A DNA stretch of 64,000 nt from Candidatus Gastranaerophilales bacterium (GTDB lineage: Bacteria; Cyanobacteriota; Vampirovibrionia; Gastranaerophilales; Gastranaerophilaceae). Below, in pieces: positions 43,993 to 52,057 of this stretch (position 1 is its first letter; each line of letters starts with the position of its first letter). The DNA lies in the NCBI GenBank assembly GCA_944322675.1, contig CALUPO010000004.1, forward strand, positions 62,001 through 126,000, written 5' to 3'. Under the pieces are notes generated by a model that did not search any database, was not told where the DNA came from, and saw nothing but the letters and a program-made list of their open reading frames with translations. A program made the translations under genes and the position numbers.

Positions 43993-44200
43993 CAAAAATA
44001 TATTAAAAGAAAATTTATTAAATGAAATTTTTTTAGAAATATATAAATTATAATTTCTTTTTTTTCGTATTAAAATCTCAATAATAAAAAATAATGGAAA
44101 TAAAATAAAATAAAATAAAATAATAATATATCCAAATAAAGAGATTAAATGGGCTCTGAAATATTTATTTATATTTAAAATTTTTATATTTGTATAATAT
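43993..44200 (-). pseudogene. Degenerate array 2 immunity gene
   Basis: On the minus strand a frame without a start codon reads NKYFRAHLISLFGYIIILFY, matching the start of the immunity gene at 44747, and continues about 60 codons until it runs into the truncated effector at 43906. A bare effector start with seven codons (ATG at 44230, MASNFEK then TAA) lies divergent to it. Confidence 0.5.
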
Positions 44201-44259
44201 CACAAAATGATTGTAGGAAAGGAATAAATATGGCATCAAATTTTGAAAAGTAAAAAGAT

Positions 44260-44688
44260 TTATATGAGTTTATAAGTGATATTTAAGACATCTAGAGTTG
44301 TTACAATAGTTGCTAAAATCGTTAAGAATGGAGGAACACTTGCAATAAAAAATAAAATATAAAACAAAATAGATAATAGACAATTTAATTTATAAGATAA
44401 ATTAAACTTTAAAGGTATTTTAAAGTATGGAAAAAATTTCTTAATAATAAAATTGCACATTAAAATTTCAATTAATAATGCTATAGCAATAAAATCATTT
44501 AAAATAAATAAACTAATCATAATTATTGTATATGGATAAAAACGATATCCATCAAAATTTGTAGGTTCATCATTTGGTAAATATGGTGGTTCAAATTTTG
44601 AAGATAGTATAAAAAAAATAACAAAGGATAAGCCTACTATTATATAAATATAAGAAAAAAAATATTTTCTTAAATCTGGTATTTTCAT
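44260..44688 (-). CDS. Array 2 membrane immunity-like protein 6
   Basis: About 142 residues from the ATG at 44688, chosen because it starts like its paralogues (KIPDLRKYFFSYIYIIVGLS) and follows a TACTAT hexamer. Three to four hydrophobic segments are present. No effector frame remains on the divergent side, only a GAAAGG ribosome-like sequence. A longer frame from 44745 is less likely. Confidence 0.45.
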   Translation of the reverse strand: MKIPDLRKYFFSYIYIIVGLSFVIFFILSSKFEPPYLPNDEPTNFDGYRFYPYTIIMISLFILNDFIAIALLIEILMCNFIIKKFFPYFKIPLKFNLSYKLNCLLSILFYILFFIASVPPFLTILATIVTTLDVLNITYKLI

Positions 44689-44746
44689 AAAAAACATAGT
44701 ATTACAAAAATTAAAAAAAAGAAAGGTAAAAAGACTTTTATACACT

Positions 44747-45172
44747 TCACTTTTTAAAAAAGAAATTAATAATGAAAATAATTTCTAATATAAAAGCTAT
44801 TATTATTAAAATCACAATAGTTTTTAAGCTAAATATTTTTATTAGTGGTAATAAAATAAAACTTGAAATTAATATCAAAAAGGGAATTATTAGAAATAAA
44901 TATCCAAGTTTAAATAATAAATTATATAATGTATTTTCAGATTTTATTAAAAAAAAATGTACATTTAATGCTGTCAGTAAATATTCGATTAAAAATAAAA
45001 ATAATAAACCCAAAATAATAAAAATATGTTTACAAAAAATTAATAAGGTATAAATAGGGTTAGAAAACCAATTATTAGAAGTATGCCCGAGTGTTATAAA
45101 ATGAATAACCCATAAAAAAATAATAATATAACCAAGTATTGATAATATATTTAAACTAATATATTTTTTCAT
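44747..45172 (-). CDS. Array 2 membrane immunity-like protein 7
   Basis: About 141 residues from the ATG at 45172 (KKYISLNILSILGYIIIFLW), 37 bp from the ATG of lipase effector 3 on the other strand. Four hydrophobic segments are visible. A TAATAT hexamer lies 7 bp before the ATG with no ribosome site. The longer frame from 45217 would overlap the effector start and is less likely. Confidence 0.5.
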   Translation of the reverse strand: MKKYISLNILSILGYIIIFLWVIHFITLGHTSNNWFSNPIYTLLIFCKHIFIILGLLFLFLIEYLLTALNVHFFLIKSENTLYNLLFKLGYLFLIIPFLILISSFILLPLIKIFSLKTIVILIIIAFILEIIFIINFFFKK

Positions 45173-45209
45173 ATTAATAATATTACAACAAAAACTAAAG
45201 GAGCACATT

Positions 45210-46298
45210 ATGAACAATTATAATTTTGACAATCAATTGAAAATTATTTCAGAATATGTTTATTCAAACAATTCAACATATCTACCGGAAAAATGGAAAA
45301 AAATAGCAGTAAGTAAAAATGAGCAAACAGGATTTTATGGTGAAGCATTTATTGATAGAAAAGAAAAAAATATTGTTATTGCTTTTAGAGGTACCGATTT
45401 AAACAAAGGAATGTATGAAGCAAAAAAAGATTTAGTAAATGATAATTACTTATTTTTAAAAAATATTCCACCACAGGTAAATAATGCAAGAGAATTTAAA
45501 AATAAAATTCAAAAAGATTTTAAAGGTTATAATATAACCTTAACAGGACATTCATTAGGTGGAAGTTTAAGTCAAATAATTGGTGCTGAATCAGGTGAAA
45601 AAACAGTTACTTTTGGGGCTTATGGAACCAGACAACTGATAAATTCAGTAAATAAACATTTCCATAATATAAAAAATTATGGAAATGCCAATGATATTAT
45701 TTTTGTCAGCAATATTGACAATCAATTAGGAGAAACTTATATAATTAATAACTCTTACACTAGTCCTTATGAAGAACTATATAAGACTAATAAAATTAAT
45801 AAGCATATAGGCTTATCAGAACATTTCTTAAATAATATAGGCGATTTATCAAAAGCTGTTAAGTATAATGGCTTAAAATCAAATGTGAATATAAATAATA
45901 TAATCTTAAAAGGTTCCGTATCAAAAAATTCAGAAGATTTATCACAACCGATTTACACCCGTGAGATGATAGATAAAATGTCAGTAGACGAGTATTTGCT
46001 TCATGAACCTATGATAATGGAACAACTAAAAACACAAGGTATTCCAAGCGAAAAACAAATAAATAAGCAAAGTAATCTTGCAGGATTTTTAAATCAAATA
46101 AGCGGCAATTCAAATATTTTTACCCGTGAAGATATTAAAAATATGACGACTGATGAATACTTAAAAAATGAGAAGGCTATAGACTTCCAGCGGATTTTCG
46201 GTAGGGCGGAGTCGAGCGAATGCGAGCGAGCCCGTAACATAAAGCAATCCGCTGAAGTGGAAGGCGAAGCCTGTAACGGAATGCAAGGATTGCGTTAA
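45210..46298 (+). CDS. Array 2 lipase effector 3
   Basis: A 362-residue product, third lipase paralogue: IAFRGTD, GHSLGGSLSQ, NYGNANDIIF and EHFLNNIGDL keep the likely Ser-Asp-His set. Two TRE/DEYL modules follow (IYTREMIDKMSVDEYLLHE and IFTREDIKNMTTDEYLKNE), then the GC-rich insert (46182-46312) that replaces the end. RBS AAAGGAG precedes the ATG. It is the last gene of array 2 before the capsid gene, ends in the same artificial GMQGLR tail, and its true tail is at 46315-46449. Confidence 0.65.
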   Translation: MNNYNFDNQLKIISEYVYSNNSTYLPEKWKKIAVSKNEQTGFYGEAFIDRKEKNIVIAFRGTDLNKGMYEAKKDLVNDNYLFLKNIPPQVNNAREFKNKIQKDFKGYNITLTGHSLGGSLSQIIGAESGEKTVTFGAYGTRQLINSVNKHFHNIKNYGNANDIIFVSNIDNQLGETYIINNSYTSPYEELYKTNKINKHIGLSEHFLNNIGDLSKAVKYNGLKSNVNINNIILKGSVSKNSEDLSQPIYTREMIDKMSVDEYLLHEPMIMEQLKTQGIPSEKQINKQSNLAGFLNQISGNSNIFTREDIKNMTTDEYLKNEKAIDFQRIFGRAESSECERARNIKQSAEVEGEACNGMQGLR

Positions 46299-46314
46299 GC
46301 CGAATAATCCAAGA

Positions 46315-46449
46315 CAATTGAAAACAATTGGCATTCCAAGCCAGGCACAGGCAAATGAAGCCGTACAAAATGGCGGTATGATTTATGTAAAACCTTATAC
46401 AAGAAGTGACGGCACCCAAGTTAAAGGACATTATCGAAGTGTTAGGTGA
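46315..46449 (+). pseudogene. Displaced tail of lipase effector 3
   Basis: Third copy of the 44-codon RSDGTQVKGHYRS tail, out of frame after the GC-rich insert, TGA at 46447-46449. Confidence 0.65.
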
Positions 46450-46482
46450 AACTAATTATCATTAACATAATATACATTTTTT

Positions 46483-46511
46483 AAAGCTATTTATTAAAAT
46501 AGCTTTTTTAT
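46483..46511 (+). terminator. Terminator closing array 2
   Basis: AAAGCTATTT and AAATAGCTTT arms around ATTA, followed by TTTTATT. Confidence 0.65.
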
Positions 46512-46808
46512 TATTTAAAAGCTCAATTTAAAAAAGGAGGTGGTGGCTTATAGCAAACAATGCTTTAAACTGTTTTACAAAAATAAAAAAACCCGCAAAT
46601 ATGGAAACAGGGAGTGTAAACATATTTACGGGCCAGAGGATGATTACGTTTGTAATATCCTCACATATTTATTAAAACACAATTTGATTAAAAATATGCT
46701 ATTTCTGTCGAAAATTTTACAAAACTTAATATTATTTTATTTTTTTGTACATATTTTCAAAAGTTGTAGTGTATGTAGATAGTATAATTCAAGAAAGGAA
46801 AAAAAATT
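46512..46808. other. Leader region before the capsid gene
   Basis: A strong AAAAAAGGAGG lies at 46529-46539, but the frame it would serve (80 codons from GTG 46540, with Cys residues and a hydrophobic end) starts too close to it to be convincing. The region also holds CCCGCAAATATG...CATATTTACGGG inverted arms at about 46588-46634. It may be a regulatory leader of the capsid gene or a small decayed gene. Confidence 0.35.
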
Positions 46809-47660
46809 ATGACTTTTACAAATGGTTATGATGCTTTCGTACCTGAAATATGGGGAAGCAAATTAAATGCCGGATTAGAAAAAAGCTGTGTTATGCTTCA
46901 ATGTGTAAACCGCAACTGGGAGGGTGATATTGCAAATCAAGGTGATACTGTTAACATTATTACACCTGGAAATGTCACCATAAGTTCATTGGATTCAAAT
47001 GTAACTTATACTGAAATTGCTCCAACAAATACAAGTTTGGTTATTGATCAACAAAAAGTTTTTGCTTTTAAAATCAATGATGTTGCACTTGCACAAAGCA
47101 ATACTGATATTATGGAAGGATATTTAAACAAAGCTAGACAGGCAATTGAAGTACAACAAGATATTTATTTGCTTGGAAAGCATGTTGATGTTCCATCAAC
47201 TAACACAATTGGCGGAACATCAACTGTCACTTTAAGTGCTTCAAATATATATTCACAATTTGTTGAACTTGCTAAAATGTTAAAAAATACATCTGCAACT
47301 TTAAATGGACAAAAGCCATGGGTTGTAATAAATCCTGATATTGAGGCAATTTTACTTCAATCAACTCAATTTACGTCATCTTATCAAATTGCTGATGAAA
47401 CTCTTCGTAACGGTTCTATTGGGCGTATTGCAGGTATGGATGTTTTGGTTACTCCTAATTTAACTGCTACTGATAGCAAGATAAATGTTCTTGCCGGAAC
47501 CAATGATGCCATTACTTATGCTTCTCAGTTGGCTAAAATTGAAGTGCTTCGTGATCCAAATTCTTTTTCAGATTTAGTTCGTGGCTTATATTTATACGGA
47601 GCTAAAACTGTTAATGCTGATGCTCTTGCTAAATTGGTTTGCAGTATATCTTCTTCATAG
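46809..47660 (+). CDS. Phage major capsid protein
   Basis: A 283-residue HK97-fold coat protein of the P22/T7-like type. The start FTNGYDAFVPEIWGSKLNAGLEKS is the usual coat-protein beginning, followed by GDTVNIITPGNVTISS and a QQKVFAFKINDVALAQSN block. The C-terminal half has PWVVINPDIEAIL, the A-domain pattern GRIAGMDVLVTPNL and a LRDPNSFSDLVRGLYLYGAK end. It has AAGAAAGGA before the ATG. It is separated from the portal gene by the 8-kb array 2, an unusual break in the head module. Confidence 0.85.
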   Translation: MTFTNGYDAFVPEIWGSKLNAGLEKSCVMLQCVNRNWEGDIANQGDTVNIITPGNVTISSLDSNVTYTEIAPTNTSLVIDQQKVFAFKINDVALAQSNTDIMEGYLNKARQAIEVQQDIYLLGKHVDVPSTNTIGGTSTVTLSASNIYSQFVELAKMLKNTSATLNGQKPWVVINPDIEAILLQSTQFTSSYQIADETLRNGSIGRIAGMDVLVTPNLTATDSKINVLAGTNDAITYASQLAKIEVLRDPNSFSDLVRGLYLYGAKTVNADALAKLVCSISSS

Positions 47661-47890
47661 CTTATTTCCTTTTTTTATTGTATGTGTTGAAATGAGCCGT
47701 TTTTGACTTATTTCAACACTTTTCTTTCTTCAAACCTTTCCCCCCTCTCCCTTTTAAGCGTGAGGGCGGGGGTGAGGGTGGCAAAAATATTAAATTTCAA
47801 TAAATTAAATATTTTAATGTCCTCCGGACGGGGCAGCTGTGTTTATTTTTTCAAAAAATTAAACAATTGTAGAATAAAGTCAATAAATGT

Positions 47891-48303
47891 AACCCATACG
47901 CAGGCACGAACAATTATCACTTAACGAAACAACAACAGGCAGCCTTTTGTTTGAGTGCGAAGCACGAGTTAAGGCTGCTTTAGTTGAGTTTAGTGAGAAT
48001 GTGAGTGACAAGTCGGGTTACGGTTTTGGGCACTTTGTCCACACAAAGTGCCTCCGCCTGAAAGGCTTTAATTTTATTTAAATATTTAAAATTTTTCTCA
48101 AAAAATTATTTAAAATTAATTTAATGTCCTCCGGACGGGGCAGCTTTTACGCAAAAGCTGCACAAAACCCCAATCCACTTGGTTTTCGTATATTCACACG
48201 ACTCAACTTGAGCCTCCTTAACTCGTGCACTATGTGCACTCAAACAAAAGGAGGCTTTGACAACGTTTCGTCTGTGACTATTACTCAAACCTGCGTATGG
48301 GTT
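47891..48303. repeat. Composite repeat, copy 1 (inverted plus direct element)
   Basis: AACCCATACGCAGGCACG starts an inverted-orientation element ending at CCTCCGCCTG (48060), followed by AT-rich spacer and a direct CCTCCGGACGGGG element to GCGTATGGGTT. The whole block recurs 880 bp to the right. Confidence 0.75.
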
Positions 48304-48770
48304 GTATATTTTAATTTTACTCAACAACATTTGACTTATTTCAACACTTTTCTTTCTTCAAACCTTTCCCTCTTCTCCATTTTTAGCGTGAGGGTTTGGG
48401 TGAGGGTGTCAAAATTGTTAAATATCAACAAACTAAATATTTTAATGTCCTCCGGACGGGGCAACTTTGTTTAACTTCGCCTGTCGCACTTCGTACTGTC
48501 GGTTTTGGCTTTTTTTCCGCCTGAGGTATCCGCCCTCATTTCATTCGGGCGTCTTTCCTACGGCGGGAATTAGTAATATATGGGGGGAGGCGAAGCCTCC
48601 CCCCATATCCCCCCACACACGAAATTTAACGTCCTCCAGGCGGGGAAACTGTGTTTTACGATTTTTTTTAAATTATTTAAAAATATATTAATGTCCTCCG
48701 GACGGGGCAGCTTTGTTTCACGATTTTTTAAAAAATACTAAACAGTCGTAGAATAAAGTCAATAAATGGT

Positions 48771-49183
48771 AACCCATACGCAGGCACGAACAATTATCAC
48801 TTAACGAAACAACAACAGGCAGCCTTTTGTTTGAGTGTGAAGCACGAGTTAAGGCTGCTTTAGTTGAGTTTAGTGAGAATGTGAGTGACAAGTCGGGTTA
48901 CGGTTTTGGGCACTTTGTCCACACAAAGTGCCTCCGCCTGAAAGGCTTTAATTTTATTTAAATATTTAAAATTTTTCTCAAAAAATTATTTAAAATTAAT
49001 TTAATGTCCTCCGGACGGGGCAGCTTTTACGCAAAAGCTGCACAAAACCCCAATCCACTTGGTTTTCGTATATTCACACGACTCAACTTGAGCCTCCTTA
49101 ACTCGTGCACTATGTGCACTCAAACAAAAGGAGGCTTTGACAACGTTTCGTCTGTGACTATTACTCAAACCTGCGTATGGATT
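48771..49183. repeat. Composite repeat, copy 2
   Basis: Nearly exact direct repeat of 47891-48303, offset 880 bp, with only scattered base changes. It indicates recent duplication or gene conversion. Confidence 0.75.
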
Positions 49184-49286
49184 GTATATTGAAATTATAC
49201 TCAACAACATTTGCTTATTTCAACACTTTTCTTTATTCAAACCTTTCCCTCCTTTTCCTTTTAAGCGTGAGGGTTGAGGTGAGGGT

Positions 49287-49448
49287 GATATTCCCGATAG
49301 ACCACATCCAAGCTATCGTTGTTATATTGAAATTGTAGAAAACGATGAAAACAGTCCCAATTAATAACCTTAAGATTGTCGGGAACAAATTCAAGCTATT
49401 ATGGATGAAGTGGATAAAGGTTGTGAAGATTGTGAAAAGTTTAATTAA
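49287..49448 (+). pseudogene. Remnant of a phage minor-head-like protein end
   Basis: Two consecutive open pieces, DIPDRPHPSYRCYIEIVENDE and, after stops, DCREQIQAIMDEVDKGCEDCE. The RPHPxxRC pattern is typical for the end of MuF-type minor head proteins. The upstream part has been replaced by the repeat region, so a head gene that would follow the capsid gene has probably been lost. Confidence 0.45.
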
Positions 49449-49514
49449 GGAATGTATTTTAGCAAATGAAGTTATCCAAAACAACGGCTGTTAACTAAGT
49501 CCATATTTCATAAA

Positions 49515-49730
49515 TTGTTTGTTTTATTCTTGATTATCCACATACTTTTGACTGGATATTTGCCTCAAGTGCAAAAAGAATTTGATATTCAAGACTGTTT
49601 AGATAATTCTAATTGTGTTGAAGGCTTGAAAATCACTATCCAACATGGAACAATTACAATAAATAAAGAACACTGCATAAAATATGGTTGGGAATGGGAT
49701 GAAAAAAGAAAAATGTGCAAGTCAAGATAA
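49515..49730 (+). CDS. Small secreted or membrane-anchored Cys-containing protein
   Basis: About 71 residues: a hydrophobic N-terminus (FVLFLIIHILLTGYLP) followed by a polar domain with four Cys (QDCLDNSNCVEG...EHCIKYGWEWDE..MCK), which could form two disulphides. The start is a TTG without a clear ribosome site; the frame is open some 14 codons further upstream. No family is recognised. It could also be the end of a damaged gene. Confidence 0.35.
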   Translation: MFVLFLIIHILLTGYLPQVQKEFDIQDCLDNSNCVEGLKITIQHGTITINKEHCIKYGWEWDEKRKMCKSR

Positions 49731-49980
49731 ATATCCATTTTTCTTATAAAGTTTAAAAACTTTTGAAATAAGTATTTAGTAATATTTATTCTATTTCTGT
49801 AATGCAAAAAATAGGGCAAAAAAAACGATGCAACAAATTTAACCTTTATTGCATCAGGTTTACACTAGCCGAAACATTAACAATATATTTATTATACATA
49901 TTTTAAAAAAAATTGCAATATTTTTTAATGTAATTATAAAAATTTCTTAACAAAAATTAATATTTATTTGGAGGTAATTT

Positions 49981-51501
49981 ATGAAACAACTTTATAGTGA
50001 TTTTTCAGGTGGACTTAATGTTAGTTCTACTAAATTAAATTTGGGTTTTGAAACCAAGAAAGTGTATGCTCAAACTGCAACAAATGTTGAAATTATGTCA
50101 AATTATGGAATAAAAAGAATCAAGGGCAATACATTGTTATTTTCCGTTAACGAGCAAGATGATACAACGTTAAATTATTCAATAAATTCCATATTTTCTA
50201 TTGACAATTTTCTTCTTGTTTCCCTTGATTGTGGCCGATTATATTCTTATAATTTCACAAATTTTAGCTTAACTTTATTAAAAGAAGGATTAAGCACAAA
50301 TAAAAAATGCAATTTTGTTAAATTTTTAAATGGTGTTTTTATTACTAATGGCACTGATAATCCGATGTATTATAACAGCCAAAATAACAGCCTTGAGGTT
50401 TTGGAACTTGAAGGTGCTGATAATCAAACAATTATAGGTGAAGCTGTTGCATCATTTCGTTCAAGATTATTTGTAGCACAGGGAAGCAAGCTTTATTTTT
50501 CTGCACTTGGAAATTATAATGACTTTTCAACAGCCAATGATGCAGGTTATATTGCCGATTTTCACGTCGATACTTCAAAAATTATAGCTTTAAAACCCTA
50601 TCAGGAATATCTTGCCATTTATAAAGAAGAACAAACTTATTTACTTTCAGGCACATCACCTGAAGACTTTTCAATTATACCTTTTTCAAATAAAGGTGCT
50701 TGTTCTTCAAATGGTTGTGTTACGGTTAATAATAAACAATATTTTTTCTCCAATGGACTTTTTGCTTTATCCCAAACAGGCGAATTGAATCAGATTGTTA
50801 TGAGTTCTGAAATATCTTTGAATATTAAACCTTTAATAAATGATATTGATTATAATAAGAAAGAATCTATAATTTTACTTCCTTATGAGATTAAAAATCA
50901 ATTGTGGTGCTTTGTTCCTATTCAAAATTCAAATTATATTAATAATGTCTTTGTTTTTGATTATACAAATAATGCCTGGGTTAAGCGTGAAATTCCACAA
51001 AATATAACTGCCGCTTGTACTTATAATAATAATATTATAACAGCGGATAATTTAGGAAATGTTTATCTTGAAGACAATGGCAATACCTTCAATGGAGAAG
51101 TTATTAACTTTTTATATCAAACGCCGTTTTTTGCCCTTGGTACAAATAGCGAACGTAAAACTATTGAAGAATTTTATCTTATCATGGATGACAATGTGGA
51201 TAATAAATTTATATTTTCGGTGAATAAAGACTATGATGATCTTTTTGAATCAGATATAGAAGAAGTTCAAATAATGAGTCTTTTTTCACTTGTGTGGGAT
51301 GACGATAATTCCCATTTTGCTTATGAAGAAAATCCACCCGCTGTAGATTATCATGATTGTTGGTCTAAAATGTTTGACCCTAAATATAAACTTGAAATTT
51401 CAGAATCATTATATAGCGTGCAAATATGTATTCGAGGCAATGATATAACCCACGATTTTGCACTTGTTGGTATCGATTTTAAAGAAATACTTTTGGACTA
51501 G
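49981..51501 (+). CDS. Phage tail/nozzle beta-propeller protein
   Basis: A 506-residue beta-rich protein starting with KQLYSDFSGGLNVSSTKLNL, a typical start of podovirus nozzle or stabilisation proteins (T7 gp12 or P22 gp10-like). Repeated WD-like blades are visible, for example NSIFSIDNFLLVSLDCGRLYSY, GEAVASFRSRLFVAQGSKLYFS and NKKQYFFSNGLFALS-like stretches. It would close the DNA channel below the adaptor ring. The gene is followed by an acetyltransferase-like gene after 4 bp. RBS GGAGG lies before the ATG. Confidence 0.65.
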   Translation: MKQLYSDFSGGLNVSSTKLNLGFETKKVYAQTATNVEIMSNYGIKRIKGNTLLFSVNEQDDTTLNYSINSIFSIDNFLLVSLDCGRLYSYNFTNFSLTLLKEGLSTNKKCNFVKFLNGVFITNGTDNPMYYNSQNNSLEVLELEGADNQTIIGEAVASFRSRLFVAQGSKLYFSALGNYNDFSTANDAGYIADFHVDTSKIIALKPYQEYLAIYKEEQTYLLSGTSPEDFSIIPFSNKGACSSNGCVTVNNKQYFFSNGLFALSQTGELNQIVMSSEISLNIKPLINDIDYNKKESIILLPYEIKNQLWCFVPIQNSNYINNVFVFDYTNNAWVKREIPQNITAACTYNNNIITADNLGNVYLEDNGNTFNGEVINFLYQTPFFALGTNSERKTIEEFYLIMDDNVDNKFIFSVNKDYDDLFESDIEEVQIMSLFSLVWDDDNSHFAYEENPPAVDYHDCWSKMFDPKYKLEISESLYSVQICIRGNDITHDFALVGIDFKEILLD

Positions 51502-51505
51502 TCTT

Positions 51506-52012
51506 ATGAAAATACATCCTTACTTTTTAAATATTTATGATTATTATTCATATTTTTTTATTTTTGATTTTATTCGTCTTTTAAAAAAACATAAATTAAA
51601 ACTTTTTGATGATGGAATTGAATTTAATAATATAAAAAATATTTATGAATTTATAACATCTTTAAACGGTTTTTTATGGTTTATTGTGGACCCTGTTAAA
51701 GTTAAACTTGCAGGGTTTATTTTTTTAGATGGATGGTGGTCAAATACCTATGGAGTTGATATCACAACTTGTTTTGATAAAAAATACTATGGCAGCTTTG
51801 TACGTCAAACCGGAAAGATATTTATCCCTTATATTTTTAAAACATATAATATAAAAAAATTACAAGCACATGTTTATTCAACAAATATGGTGACAACAAA
51901 GCTGCTTTATGACCTGGGTTTTGATTACGAAGGAACTTTAAAAAAACATACAATTGTTGATAATAAAGTTGTCGATATTTTATTTTTTTCGATTATTAAG
52001 ATAGATAATTAA
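51506..52012 (+). CDS. GNAT-like protein between tail and terminase genes
   Basis: A 168-residue protein. LAGFIFLDGWW, a RQTGKIFIPYIFKTYNIKKL helix and VTTKLLYDLGFDYEGTLKK resemble the beta4-alpha3 and C-terminal parts of GNAT acetyltransferases; the acetyl-CoA loop is not typical, so activity is unsure. The ATG at 51506 (4 bp after the tail gene stop) is used; an earlier in-frame start would overlap that gene. Similar small GNAT-like proteins occur in podovirus gene clusters. Confidence 0.5.
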   Translation: MKIHPYFLNIYDYYSYFFIFDFIRLLKKHKLKLFDDGIEFNNIKNIYEFITSLNGFLWFIVDPVKVKLAGFIFLDGWWSNTYGVDITTCFDKKYYGSFVRQTGKIFIPYIFKTYNIKKLQAHVYSTNMVTTKLLYDLGFDYEGTLKKHTIVDNKVVDILFFSIIKIDN

Positions 52013-52057
52013 GCTAATTTATATTATATTCACAGATTTAAGGAGTTAATAACATAT

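Larger units (their letters stand above)
47661..49286. repeat. Repeat-filled non-coding region after the capsid gene
   Basis: About 1.6 kb without a gene. It holds heads of the CCTCCGGACGGGG family (47818, 48124, 48446, 48629 variant, 48692, 49004), two long direct repeats, partial GTGAGGG hairpins and a CCCCCC-type hairpin near 48580-48610. The open frames here repeat the frames of the 535-1560 cluster on both strands, as expected for repeats rather than genes. Confidence 0.7.

Noticed and set aside
46540-46782. Eighty-codon gene before the capsid gene
   Set aside because: The GTG start overlaps the ribosome-site-like GGAGG, and the frame crosses an inverted repeat; kept only as a leader region.
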